DNA from: Actinospica sp035493475
GTDB taxonomy: Bacteria > Actinomycetota > Actinomycetes > Streptomycetales > Catenulisporaceae
Assembly (NCBI GenBank): GCA_035493475.1
Contig: DATJIF010000056.1
Span: 1 to 64,000, forward strand
Length of the DNA: 64,000 bases
Direction: 5' to 3'
Below, piece by piece: positions 16,116 to 25,528 of this stretch. The notes beneath the pieces are model-generated. The model was not told the origin of the DNA and ran no database searches. It worked only from the letters and a program-made list of their open reading frames with translations. How positions within the stretch are numbered: the first letter of the stretch is position 1; every line of letters begins with the position of its first letter. A program made the position numbers and the translations under genes.

Positions 16116-17210
16116 TTAGTCCAGCGCCGCCACCTGGGACGCGCTGAGCGCCACGTCGTACACCTGCACCTGCGTGATCAGCCCGTCGAATCCGTCCGTG
16201 TCGCCGCCGTCGTAGAACGCGCGGCCGATGGCGAGCGATCCGGTGCTGGCGAAGGGCGTGGGGTCGGTGGTGGTGCCTTCGAGCTTGCCGTCCACGTAGA
16301 GGGACATCTTGCCGGTGGCGCCGTTGAAGACTCCGACGAGGTGCGTCCACGTGTTGAGCTGCGGCGTGCTGCTGGAGGTGGCGCGGTACGACGTGCTCGG
16401 GTTGGTCGTGTCGGTGGCCACGCGGGAGAAGGCCCAGCAGTTGCCCGGCTGGAAGTACTGCAGGTAGAAGCCGCTGTCGGTGCCCGCGTCCTGGCTCACG
16501 GCGGTGTCGGCGTAGTGCGGCGCGGTGGGGATCTGCACCAGGAACACCGAGGCCGAGACCGTGAAGCTCTTGCCGGGCCCGGTGTTGAGCACTGGACCCG
16601 CCGTGCTGACGAAGCTGTCGCTGCCGCCGGTGAAAATGCCCGCGCCGCCGTCCCAGCTGACGTTGTAGGCGGTGCCGTTGTGCTTGCCGGTCACGTCGGC
16701 GGCGGTGTGGTTGAGCGACCAGTCGCCTACGAGCGGGGAACTGGCGGACTTCGCCGTGGTCACGTGCGTGACCGGCGCGGCGACGGTCTTGACGACGGTG
16801 ACCACGCTCACCGGGGCGCTCGGCGTGATCGACGGGCTCTTACTCGGGGTCGGCGAGGCGCTCGGACTGGGGCTGGCGCTGGGACTCGGATCGGCGGCCG
16901 AGGTCGCGGCGAGGTTCGTGGCGGGCACGGATTCCGGCGCGGTCTCGGCGATGGTCAGCGCGGTGGCGTGCTGCCGCTGTCCGCTGCCGTAGTACGCGGT
17001 CAGTCCGGCGGCGCCCCCGGCCAGCGGCACGATCACCGCGGCGGCGACCAGGGCCCGGCCGTGCCGCGCGGACCACGATCCGGGCGGGGCGGCGGCGTCG
17101 GCGGGCGCCTCCGGCTCGGGCGGCGCGCCGGGCTCGGCCCGCTCCTCGTGCTCGCCGCTCCAGACGAAGCGCTGCGCCGGGTCGGACTCCGGCTTCCGGT
17201 CACGGAACAT
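16116..17210 (-). CDS. Membrane-anchored LamG/concanavalin-like domain protein
   Basis: 364 aa, with GGAG 7 bases upstream of the ATG. The N-terminal 50 residues are polar and Pro-rich (cytoplasmic), followed by a single transmembrane helix at about 52-74. A Ser/Pro/Thr linker (about 85-135) leads to a LamG-like jelly-roll domain (about 160-364), with SFTVSASVFL and MSLYVDGKLEGTT typical of Laminin_G_3. The extracellular domain probably binds carbohydrate or peptidoglycan. It is divergent from the giant WXG-like gene across a 104-base gap and convergent with the AAA+ fusion gene, so it belongs physically to the T7SS-like island. It could be a cell-wall receptor for that system. Confidence 0.8.
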   Translation of the reverse strand: MFRDRKPESDPAQRFVWSGEHEERAEPGAPPEPEAPADAAAPPGSWSARHGRALVAAAVIVPLAGGAAGLTAYYGSGQRQHATALTIAETAPESVPATNLAATSAADPSPSASPSPSASPTPSKSPSITPSAPVSVVTVVKTVAAPVTHVTTAKSASSPLVGDWSLNHTAADVTGKHNGTAYNVSWDGGAGIFTGGSDSFVSTAGPVLNTGPGKSFTVSASVFLVQIPTAPHYADTAVSQDAGTDSGFYLQYFQPGNCWAFSRVATDTTNPSTSYRATSSSTPQLNTWTHLVGVFNGATGKMSLYVDGKLEGTTTDPTPFASTGSLAIGRAFYDGGDTDGFDGLITQVQVYDVALSASQVAALD

Positions 17211-17314
17211 GATCTCCGCACCCTCCTCATCATCCTCAGGTGGTCGGCCTCCGGTGCTGTGGTACGCAGCCGGGCCACGCCGCGTTCACCCCGACCGGAA
17301 GGCAGCAGCACGCG

Positions 17315-20300
17315 ATGACGACCCGGCCGACCGACTGGTCCGCCCTGGGCCTGTCCAGCGACCCGACGCCGGGCGACCCGGACCAGGTGCAGGACGTCTA
17401 CAACCTGATCAACTCCCTGGCGACGGACTACCAGACCATCCTGGACACCATCGACAAGGTGAACGGGTACGCCGACTCGGGCAACCTGTCCGGGGCCACG
17501 GCCGACGCGCTCAAGCAGCAGATGAACGGCCGGATCACCAACTTCGTCAAGAGCGCGCAGACGGCGTTCAGCCAGGCGGCGCCGGTGCTGCAGACGTACA
17601 TCACCGCGCTGAGCGACCATCAGTCCACCGCCGACAACCTGCTGACCCAGGCGCAGAACTCGGGTCTGAAGTCGGACGACGACAAGGTGAAGGGCTGGGC
17701 GACCTCGGCGAAGCAGGCGGGAAGCGATCTGCAGTCCGCGGAGGACACCGCCACCAAGGCCATCCAGAACCTTCCGGGGCCCTCCGATCCGCTGAGCCCG
17801 TGGGAGGAGTTCCTGCAGATCCTCGGCTGGATCGCGCTGCTGCTGATCCTGCCCGCGATGATCTTCGGCGGGGTGATCGCGCTCGTCGAGTTCGTGGTCA
17901 ACGCCGTGCTGTTCGTCAACGCGCTCATTCAGTTCGCGCAGGGCAACCTGAGCCTCGGCGGGCTGCTGCTGGCGCTGCTCGGCGTGATCGCGCCGACCAC
18001 GCGCGGCATCAACATCGGCGACCTGGTGGACCTGGTCAAGGGGATGGGCTCGTTCGCCAAGGCCGGGTTCGTGAACATCCGCGCCGGGCTGTCCGACTTC
18101 ATGGACATGCTGGTCAACACGAAGTTCACCGACCTGCTGTCGATGGACACGCTGATCAAGGTCGGCAACTTCGTGCTCAAGGGCGGCGTGTGGGTGCTCA
18201 ACGGCCTCAAGGACCTGCCGACGACGCTGATCACGGCCGGTACCGCGTTCGCCGCGAAGCTCGCCGACCTGTTCGTGGCGGGCGGCCTGAAGATCTTCAC
18301 CAGCCTGCGGACCGGCAGCTTCCTGAGCCTGATCCTGCCGATCGACGCGGTCGAGGTGGAGAAGCTGGGCCTGATGGCGGGACTGCGGCTCGGCTTCCTG
18401 GACCGCGGCCTCGGCATCACCGCGTCGCCGGTCACGAACCTCATGGATCTCAACAAGCTCGCGCTGGCCGGGGTGAAGACGGGCGAATTCCACTTCACCG
18501 GCTTCGGCCACCTCGACGTGCCGCGCTCGACGAGCGTCGACATCAACGTCGGCCGCGGCCTCGACGCGTCGCTGCCGACCCTGAACACCGACTTCAAGAT
18601 GCTGACCCTGGACGCGCACCTCGAGGCGCCCGAGCTGTCGATCAACAACCTCGTGGCCGGATTCACGCACGACACGCTGAACGTGGGCAGCATCAGCATG
18701 CATACGCCGCAGGTCAACTTCGGGCTGAACAAGTTGGAGATCCCCGACCTGCGGTTCCCGAAGGAACTGAACAACATCGGCAACGGCACGGTCATCGTGA
18801 AGATGAACGACATGTCCTTCGTGACCGTGCGCGAGGACAAGCTCCCGGCGAACGTCGACATCAACACGGGAAACATCAGCGTGCCGACGCTGCACACGGC
18901 CGACGTCTCAGTCCCCTCGATCCACACCGCGAACGTCAACGTCGGGGCGATGCACACCGCGGACGTCAGCATCCCGAGCCTGCACAGCGGCGATCTGAGC
19001 ATGTCAGGGCTGCACACCGCCGACGTGAGCATCCCGAACCTGCACAACAACGACCTGAGCGAGTCGTCGGTGCTGCACGCGAACGTCCCCTCGCTGCACG
19101 TCAACGACCTGCGTACGCCGAACCTGCACAGCGTGGACGTCGCCTCCAGTTCAGTCACCAAGCTGCCGACGTCGGACGAGCTGCCGAACCTCGGGAGCAT
19201 CGCGCACACGCAGATCAACGTGGCCGAGACGCACGGGATCGCCGTCACGCAGACGGACAGCACGGTCAAGATCAGCAGCAGCGTCCTGTCCACGGATCAC
19301 GCGCACACGAACATCAATCTGCCCGCCACCACCACTGCCCGTCTGAGCAGCCCGGACGTCAGCGCCCTGCAACACCTAGCGACCACCGACGGCTCGGCCG
19401 GCAACGTGCACCTGACCATGACCAACGCGTCGCCGCACCTGAACGCCCCGCAGCTGAACGTGCCCCGGCTCGGCGACGATCCGCACGGGATGGCCGTGCC
19501 GCCGGAGATCAGGGCGGTGCAGGCGAACCCGGAGATCCCGGTGCACGCGAACGACTCCGGGATCCGGGTGAACATCGCCGAGGCGCAGATCGGCACACAC
19601 CACGAGACGGTCAACATGCAGGAGGGCAGCACCGCGATCCCGGCCGTGTCCGCCACGAACGTGGACGAGGGCGCGGCGCACTCGGCGGGTTCGCGCGGCG
19701 TGAACGTCAGCGAACCGGACCTCGCGGGCAAGCCGGGCCTGATCGACCCGAACGGCGAGAAGCTCGCGGTCGCCTGGACCGACTTCAAGCAGGCGCAGAA
19801 CCTGTTCATCCAGGCGAAGGCCGACCACGACCTGCAGTTCCACGGCTCGGAGCCGAAGGAGGGCGTCGCCGGTCCGGCCTTCGACGGCAAGGCCCCGCAG
19901 ACGAACGCGCAGGCCGAGGCCGTCGCCAACCTCGACACGGCGGCCAAGGGCTTCACCGCGGCGAGCACGAAGCTGCACGCCCTGCACACCGACGCGTTGA
20001 ACCTCACCCTCCAGGAACGCAGCGACCTGACGTTCTCGCTGCTCGCGAAGCCGCGCCTGGTCGGCGGCTCGCGGATCGGGGACCGGCCGCTCGCCGTGCA
20101 CCCGGACACCGGCGAGACGATGGTGGCGACGCGTCCGCTGGGCGGCGACCACCAGCTCGTGATCAGCTTCGGCGCGGACCGGGCCGAGTTCGGCGAGGTC
20201 GTCAACGTGCACACCGGCGAGACGGAGTTCGGCGGCGGGCTCACCGAGATCGACGGGCACGGCGGTTTCCGGATCGACGCGCTCGGCGGCGGCGAGTTCC

Positions 20301-23300
20301 GCGAGTACCTGCCGGACGGCACGCTGTACGCGTCCGAGCACATGGCCACCAACGTGCACGGCGACCACATCGGCTCGGTCACCTTCCACCACGCGGACGG
20401 CCTCGCGGACCTCCACGTCCTCGGCGGCGAGGACGTGAACGGCCTTCAGGTCGAGCGCGCGCTCGGCGGCGGTGTCATCCTGCACGAGGCCGACGGCTGG
20501 CGGATGTGGCAGTTCGACGACACCGGCCGGCTGCACTTCGAGCCGATCCAGCTGTTCGACCACCTCGGCCGGCCGACGCAGGGCATGCATCTCGACCACG
20601 ACAACAACCTGGCGCACGCCTTCTACGACGACGGCACGACCGACGCGTTCGCCTTCCACCCGAAGAACGACGGCACCGGCGACTTCCGGCTCAACATCCC
20701 CGGCAACCAGCACGTCTGGCAGGACTTCGGCGACGACGGCCGGATGGTCGGCTACGGCTCGCCGCTGCAACACGTGGACGGCCACGGACTCGGCCACCTC
20801 GAGATCGACGTGCGCGACATGGATCCGCAGTTCCACAACGCGACGATCGTCGGGACGGACGGCACCCGGGTTCCTCAGGTGCACGCGGACGTGAACGGGC
20901 GCACGATCACCATCACGCGGCAGGACGGCACCCTCGCCGAGATCTCCGACCTGGCCGGGCATGCCGAACTGGTGCGCGCCGACATCCGGACGACGCTGAA
21001 CGGCGGCGACTTCGGCACCGCCCACGTGGACTACACCGCGGGCACGGCCGACTTCCGCACCCCGGGCCTGCCGCATCAGCTCTGGGACTTCGAGCACGAC
21101 GGCACGCACACCGGCTTCAGCCTGACCAGCCAGGACGGCGTGCACACCTTCACGTTCGGCGCGGGCGGCGACCTGCGTACCAGCCTGCTGACCGCGCGCG
21201 ACCCGGACAGCCTCAACCTGACGAACCTGCAGATCCGCACAGACCACGCGACCGGCGCGCACTCCTTCCAGGACACCGACGGCAACGTCTTCGGCGGGGT
21301 GCAGGTCACCCGGAACGGCCGCGGCGACTTCCGGGTCGCCGACACCAACGTGCACAGCTACACGAACGGCTCGTTCATCGAGTTCGACGGCCGCTTGGGC
21401 ACGGTCAACCTCCAGCGCACCAACCTGGAGGACTTCGGCAGCCTGCACGTCCACGAGAACCACGTCAACGCCGACCCGGTCACCAACGGCCCGACGATCG
21501 AGGTGCGCGACGGCACCGGCACGCTGGTGCCCGGGTTCACGGCCGTACGCGCGAACGACGGCCACTTCATCGTCAGCAGCCTGGCCACGGACGCCGGGAC
21601 CGGGCTCACGCGCGGCACGCACGCCGAGTTCGACGGCGTCAGCGGCGAGATGCACTACCAGCGCCTCTACACCGAACAGGGCGGCGGCCTGCACATCCTC
21701 GAAGACCACATCAACGTCACCGCGACCGGGCACCCGAGCGTGTCGATGCGCGACAACACCGACACCGTCAGCGGCGACTTCCAGGCCGCGCGGTTCGGCA
21801 ACGAGCACTTCATGGTCACGGACGTACGCCCCGGCCACACGCAGGACTCGTACACCGAGTTCGACGGGCTCACCGGCGACATCCGCACACAGCGCACGAA
21901 CCTGGAGCACCTCGGCGACCTCCACGTCCACGAGGACCACGTGACCCTCGACGCCGCCACCGGGAACCCGCGGATCACCATCCGGGACGACAACAACGCG
22001 ATCATCCCGAACTTCCAGGGCCAACGCGCCGCGAACGGCCACTTCCACGTCAGCGACACCAGCGTCGGCCACCAGCCCGGCTCGCACATGGAGTTCGACG
22101 GCGCCGTCGGCACGCTCAACTACCGGCACACCGAACTGGAGAACTTCGGCAACCTGCACATCCTCGAAGACCACCTCAACCCCGGCGCCACCGGCCGTCC
22201 GCAGATCGACGTGCGCGACAACACCGGCACCGTGGTCGCGCACTTCGACATGAGCGCGCCCGCGACCGGCGTCGTGCGGCTCACGGACAACCGGGTGGGG
22301 CTCACGCTCGGCGCGTTCGCGGACTTCGACCATATGACCGGCGCGATGCAGACGCGGCGGATCCACCTGCAGGACTCCAGCGGGCTGCGGGTGAACGAGG
22401 ACCACGTCAACCTCGACACGAACGGCCGCCCGACGCTCACGGTCCTCGACGGCAACGACGCGAACGTGACCCGGTTCACCGCGGCCGGCACGGCCACCGG
22501 GCACGGCGTCACGCTCACCGACTCGGCTGCCGGGCACATCGGCGACACCCGGACGTTCGACCTCGGCGGTCATATCACCAGCCTGCGCATCACCATCAAG
22601 GACGCGAAGGGCGCGGCCACCGGCGACCACTTCGAGGTCACGTTCACCGAGGCCGCGGGCGTCTGGACCGGCCGCTGGACCAGGGTGGACGCGGCTGCGC
22701 GCGATCCGCGGCTGCCGAAGGCGTACAACGGCTCGGGCGCGGCGACCATCAAGGCGGACGGCACGCTCGTGCTCACCGGCGCCGACAAGACCGCGCTGTT
22801 CTCCCGGGAGCGGCTGGCGATCGGCCAGGAACTCGAGGTGCTCAAGTTCCCGAACGGGAAGCGGCAGTGGACCAGCTGGAACGACGCGGGCCACCTGTCC
22901 GACTCCGGTTTCCGGCGCTTCGCGAACGACGACGCCGGAGTGGACGCGAAGGACGTCAACGCGGTCGGCATGACGATCCGGCAGTACCGCACCGGCATCG
23001 ACGGCGGCCTGATCCGCGGCGAGAAGATGCCGGACGGCTCGTTCAGCTGGACCCGCTTCGACAAGAACGGCCTGCCGACGCTCACCGGCGGGCGCTCCCG
23101 GTTCGGGCTCGGCGCCTTCGGCTGGAAGGACACGTTCCGGGCCGGGACCGAGACGAAGCTCGCGCAGGAGCACTGGAGCGCGTTCAACCTCACCACGCAC
23201 GCAGGGCACTACCGCGAGCACGGCCTCTCCGGCGACGCGGTGCGCGGCTTCGACACCAAACCGTCGTTCAAGGAGATCTCGCAGCAGGGCAAGGACACCG

Positions 23301-25528
23301 GCAGCCTCGAGGTCATCGCCAACGACCACACGCTCCAGTTCACCCGGTACTCCGAGCAGCGCGTCCCCGACTTCCTGTGGAAGTGGAAGACCTCGAAGTA
23401 CGGCACGATCGACTTCCCGACCCGCGGCTTCTGGACCGGCGACTCGCGCTTCCAGGTGTTCAGCTGGGTCGAGAAGGACGCGCACGGCGTCACGCTGGAC
23501 CACGGCGTGCGCGTCGTGACACCCGACGGATCGACATTCGACTTCGCGGGCAACGGACTGCTGGCGCGCAGCGTGATCAAGCTGGACAACGGCAACAAGA
23601 TCGAGATCGGCCGCGCGCCGGACGGCAAGTGGGCCAACTTCCACATCGACCCGACCCGGCCGAACACGCGGCCCGCGAACACGCTGAACTGGCGCGAGCT
23701 CGGCGGCGACGGCACGGTCGTGCAGTCCGGCGTCCGCACGTTCGCCCCCGACAAGACGTGGGTCGACACGTTCAGCCGGGGCGGCAACGACTACGTGGCC
23801 AGATACACCACCGACACCGGCGACGTCGTCCACTTCACCTCCGACTACAAGCCGCGCTTCGACGGCAAGCAGGCGCGCGGAGCCCAATTCTCGATCGACG
23901 GCGCGGGCGGCCGGTTCCCGTCGATCACCCGCAACACGATGGGCCAAATCGTCACCCGCACCGACCACTTCGACGGCCGCGGCACCGGCGACTTCGTGGG
24001 CGGCGGCAACCCGCGCACCGGAGACTGGCACTGGACCAACCCGCACACCGGCACGACCGGAATCCGCATCTCCGGCCGCAACACCCCGCGTGACGGCTCG
24101 TGGGACGACTCGTTCGCCGACTTCGAGGCGCACGGCGGCGTCAACTTCCAGGTCCGCGACTTCCGCGCGCTCGACAAGGGCACCTCGCTGCGCGGCTGGC
24201 GCACCGACACCGGCACCTGGGAGTCGGCCAAGTTCAACGCCAAGGGCGAGATGGACGCGACCAGCGTGGCAATACGGGAGTGGAAGAACTCGCAGGGCTT
24301 CCACCAGGCGCTGCCCGAGGGGAGCAAGACCCCGAAGATCGGCGACTGGCAGGACATCCGGATGGCCGACGGCAACCGCGTCGTGCTGCGCGAGTCCATC
24401 GACGGCAAGGTCCGCATCTACGGCGACCCGGCGAACCACGGCACGGACGTGTGGAAGGAGTACGACTTCGGCAGCGTCTGGCGCCAGCGCGACGCGGTCG
24501 TCGAGGCGCATCCGGCGGGCGTGGACGTGCGCGGCAACGTGATCAACGTCGACCGCACGTACTTCGTCGAGAAGGAGAGCTTCCAGAAGCAGTGGCGGAT
24601 GACGAGCCCGGCCGGCCGACTGATCCGCTACCGGGGCATCTCCGGCGCGGTCATGGAGCGCACCGCGTTCGGCCAGTGGAGGCAGATCGGCGTCGAGCGG
24701 GAGATCAAGGGCCTGGTCCCCCAGTTCAACGAGTTCCGCGGCTGGAACCGGCTGCTGCGCGAGGCCAACCGGATGGAGTTCACCAAGATCGACGGCGCGG
24801 TCGGCGAGTTCCGCGGCGAGTGGGCGCGGATCGGCCAGAAGACCGCGCTCGACTTCCTGCAGGACTTCTTCATCGACGCCGCCGCGAACATCATCATCAC
24901 CGGCGCCGTGGACGGCTGGAACTTCAACGGCAGCCAGTGGGGCTCGTTCCTGGTCGGCGCCGCGATCCGCGGCGGGGTCAAGGCCGGCTACGGCGTGCTG
25001 ACGGAGACCGCGCTGAAGAACTTCCGCGACGGCCTGCGCAACATCGACGGCGGCAAGGACTGGAACCGACAGCCGTACAACAACGACAAGTTCTGGGACA
25101 ACGAGTGGGCGGGCAACGAGAACCCGACCCGCTGGCGCTCCGGCACCTTCGACTTCTTCGTCGGCAACACCTTCGTCCCCGCCCTCGGCAGCTTCTTCGC
25201 CACCCTGGTGACCGGCTCCACGTTCGGCGTCGGCAAGGAGGGGACGGTGCTCAGCGGCGGCAGCCTGTGGGAGGCCGCGGGCCTGAGCATGGCCGGAAGC
25301 ATGGTCGGCGGCCTCACCTTCGGAGCCATCAAGACGCTAGGCCACGTCGGTCTGTCCGGCCGCTGGTTCCACCAGGGCGGCATCCCCGACATCACCCTGC
25401 AGTTCGGCGAGAAGATGGCCATCGACTGGCTCGTCAACGACTTCCTCAGCCATGCCGACGGCCTCAGCGCCGGCCACGTGGCGACGATCGTGGCGGCCGG
25501 TCAGACCAGCAACGATACCGCTCAATAG
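17315..25528 (+). CDS. Giant WXG-like repeat protein, putative T7SS substrate or polymorphic toxin
   Basis: 2,737 aa from the ATG at 17315 with GGAAGG upstream. Residues 1-155 are helical and resemble the WXG100-like N-terminal domain of T7SS-exported polymorphic toxins (CpnT-like opening, DWSALGLSSDPTPGDP). Residues about 169-228 are strongly hydrophobic, with two or more membrane-spanning stretches. Residues about 515-608 are an array of decapeptides around the pattern IPxLHTADVS. From about 1010 to 2400 the protein is Gly/Asp-rich predicted beta-structure, including roughly 76-80-residue repeats containing LHVxEDHVN. The last 250 residues are hydrophobic and Gly-rich (FGVGKEGTVLSGGSLWEAAG), like pre-toxin regions, but no known toxin motif is visible. 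No immunity-like gene follows; the next gene is convergent. Confidence 0.8.
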   Translation: MTTRPTDWSALGLSSDPTPGDPDQVQDVYNLINSLATDYQTILDTIDKVNGYADSGNLSGATADALKQQMNGRITNFVKSAQTAFSQAAPVLQTYITALSDHQSTADNLLTQAQNSGLKSDDDKVKGWATSAKQAGSDLQSAEDTATKAIQNLPGPSDPLSPWEEFLQILGWIALLLILPAMIFGGVIALVEFVVNAVLFVNALIQFAQGNLSLGGLLLALLGVIAPTTRGINIGDLVDLVKGMGSFAKAGFVNIRAGLSDFMDMLVNTKFTDLLSMDTLIKVGNFVLKGGVWVLNGLKDLPTTLITAGTAFAAKLADLFVAGGLKIFTSLRTGSFLSLILPIDAVEVEKLGLMAGLRLGFLDRGLGITASPVTNLMDLNKLALAGVKTGEFHFTGFGHLDVPRSTSVDINVGRGLDASLPTLNTDFKMLTLDAHLEAPELSINNLVAGFTHDTLNVGSISMHTPQVNFGLNKLEIPDLRFPKELNNIGNGTVIVKMNDMSFVTVREDKLPANVDINTGNISVPTLHTADVSVPSIHTANVNVGAMHTADVSIPSLHSGDLSMSGLHTADVSIPNLHNNDLSESSVLHANVPSLHVNDLRTPNLHSVDVASSSVTKLPTSDELPNLGSIAHTQINVAETHGIAVTQTDSTVKISSSVLSTDHAHTNINLPATTTARLSSPDVSALQHLATTDGSAGNVHLTMTNASPHLNAPQLNVPRLGDDPHGMAVPPEIRAVQANPEIPVHANDSGIRVNIAEAQIGTHHETVNMQEGSTAIPAVSATNVDEGAAHSAGSRGVNVSEPDLAGKPGLIDPNGEKLAVAWTDFKQAQNLFIQAKADHDLQFHGSEPKEGVAGPAFDGKAPQTNAQAEAVANLDTAAKGFTAASTKLHALHTDALNLTLQERSDLTFSLLAKPRLVGGSRIGDRPLAVHPDTGETMVATRPLGGDHQLVISFGADRAEFGEVVNVHTGETEFGGGLTEIDGHGGFRIDALGGGEFREYLPDGTLYASEHMATNVHGDHIGSVTFHHADGLADLHVLGGEDVNGLQVERALGGGVILHEADGWRMWQFDDTGRLHFEPIQLFDHLGRPTQGMHLDHDNNLAHAFYDDGTTDAFAFHPKNDGTGDFRLNIPGNQHVWQDFGDDGRMVGYGSPLQHVDGHGLGHLEIDVRDMDPQFHNATIVGTDGTRVPQVHADVNGRTITITRQDGTLAEISDLAGHAELVRADIRTTLNGGDFGTAHVDYTAGTADFRTPGLPHQLWDFEHDGTHTGFSLTSQDGVHTFTFGAGGDLRTSLLTARDPDSLNLTNLQIRTDHATGAHSFQDTDGNVFGGVQVTRNGRGDFRVADTNVHSYTNGSFIEFDGRLGTVNLQRTNLEDFGSLHVHENHVNADPVTNGPTIEVRDGTGTLVPGFTAVRANDGHFIVSSLATDAGTGLTRGTHAEFDGVSGEMHYQRLYTEQGGGLHILEDHINVTATGHPSVSMRDNTDTVSGDFQAARFGNEHFMVTDVRPGHTQDSYTEFDGLTGDIRTQRTNLEHLGDLHVHEDHVTLDAATGNPRITIRDDNNAIIPNFQGQRAANGHFHVSDTSVGHQPGSHMEFDGAVGTLNYRHTELENFGNLHILEDHLNPGATGRPQIDVRDNTGTVVAHFDMSAPATGVVRLTDNRVGLTLGAFADFDHMTGAMQTRRIHLQDSSGLRVNEDHVNLDTNGRPTLTVLDGNDANVTRFTAAGTATGHGVTLTDSAAGHIGDTRTFDLGGHITSLRITIKDAKGAATGDHFEVTFTEAAGVWTGRWTRVDAAARDPRLPKAYNGSGAATIKADGTLVLTGADKTALFSRERLAIGQELEVLKFPNGKRQWTSWNDAGHLSDSGFRRFANDDAGVDAKDVNAVGMTIRQYRTGIDGGLIRGEKMPDGSFSWTRFDKNGLPTLTGGRSRFGLGAFGWKDTFRAGTETKLAQEHWSAFNLTTHAGHYREHGLSGDAVRGFDTKPSFKEISQQGKDTGSLEVIANDHTLQFTRYSEQRVPDFLWKWKTSKYGTIDFPTRGFWTGDSRFQVFSWVEKDAHGVTLDHGVRVVTPDGSTFDFAGNGLLARSVIKLDNGNKIEIGRAPDGKWANFHIDPTRPNTRPANTLNWRELGGDGTVVQSGVRTFAPDKTWVDTFSRGGNDYVARYTTDTGDVVHFTSDYKPRFDGKQARGAQFSIDGAGGRFPSITRNTMGQIVTRTDHFDGRGTGDFVGGGNPRTGDWHWTNPHTGTTGIRISGRNTPRDGSWDDSFADFEAHGGVNFQVRDFRALDKGTSLRGWRTDTGTWESAKFNAKGEMDATSVAIREWKNSQGFHQALPEGSKTPKIGDWQDIRMADGNRVVLRESIDGKVRIYGDPANHGTDVWKEYDFGSVWRQRDAVVEAHPAGVDVRGNVINVDRTYFVEKESFQKQWRMTSPAGRLIRYRGISGAVMERTAFGQWRQIGVEREIKGLVPQFNEFRGWNRLLREANRMEFTKIDGAVGEFRGEWARIGQKTALDFLQDFFIDAAANIIITGAVDGWNFNGSQWGSFLVGAAIRGGVKAGYGVLTETALKNFRDGLRNIDGGKDWNRQPYNNDKFWDNEWAGNENPTRWRSGTFDFFVGNTFVPALGSFFATLVTGSTFGVGKEGTVLSGGSLWEAAGLSMAGSMVGGLTFGAIKTLGHVGLSGRWFHQGGIPDITLQFGEKMAIDWLVNDFLSHADGLSAGHVATIVAAGQTSNDTAQ
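18859..19141 (+). repeat. Decapeptide repeat array inside the giant protein
   Basis: About nine consecutive units of 9-10 residues with consensus (I/V)-P-x-L-H-T-A-D-V-S, such as VPTLHTADVS, VGAMHTADVS, IPSLHSGDLS and IPNLHNNDLS. The spacing and alternating hydrophobic positions suggest a beta-solenoid or pentapeptide-like coil. The underlying DNA is diverged enough that these are protein-level rather than recent DNA repeats. Confidence 0.8.
21370..22563 (+). repeat. Tandem repeats of about 76-80 residues in the giant protein
   Basis: At least five units share the pattern EFDG, a short spacer, then LHVxEDHVN, then TGxPxIxVRD and GHFxVSD. The LHxxEDH cores fall near 21440, 21690, 21930, 22157 and 22385. 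The unit length suggests one propeller blade or beta-sandwich per repeat, possibly a stalk or receptor-binding region as in Rhs/contact-dependent toxins. Confidence 0.75.

Noticed and set aside
18859..19141. Repetitive DNA that could suggest a CRISPR-like or tandem DNA array
   Set aside because: Units are in frame, diverged at DNA level and conserved only as a decapeptide pattern; there are no spacers.
17209..24093. A 2,294-residue plus-strand open frame offset from the giant gene
   Set aside because: Arg/Pro/Gln-rich shadow of the giant gene in another frame, with no domain or ribosome-binding support.
19376..24511. A 1,711-residue open frame on the minus strand opposite the giant gene
   Set aside because: The composition (Val, Arg, His, Glu without domains) is that of an antisense shadow; the plus frame has a ribosome site, a WXG-like N-terminus and ordered repeats.
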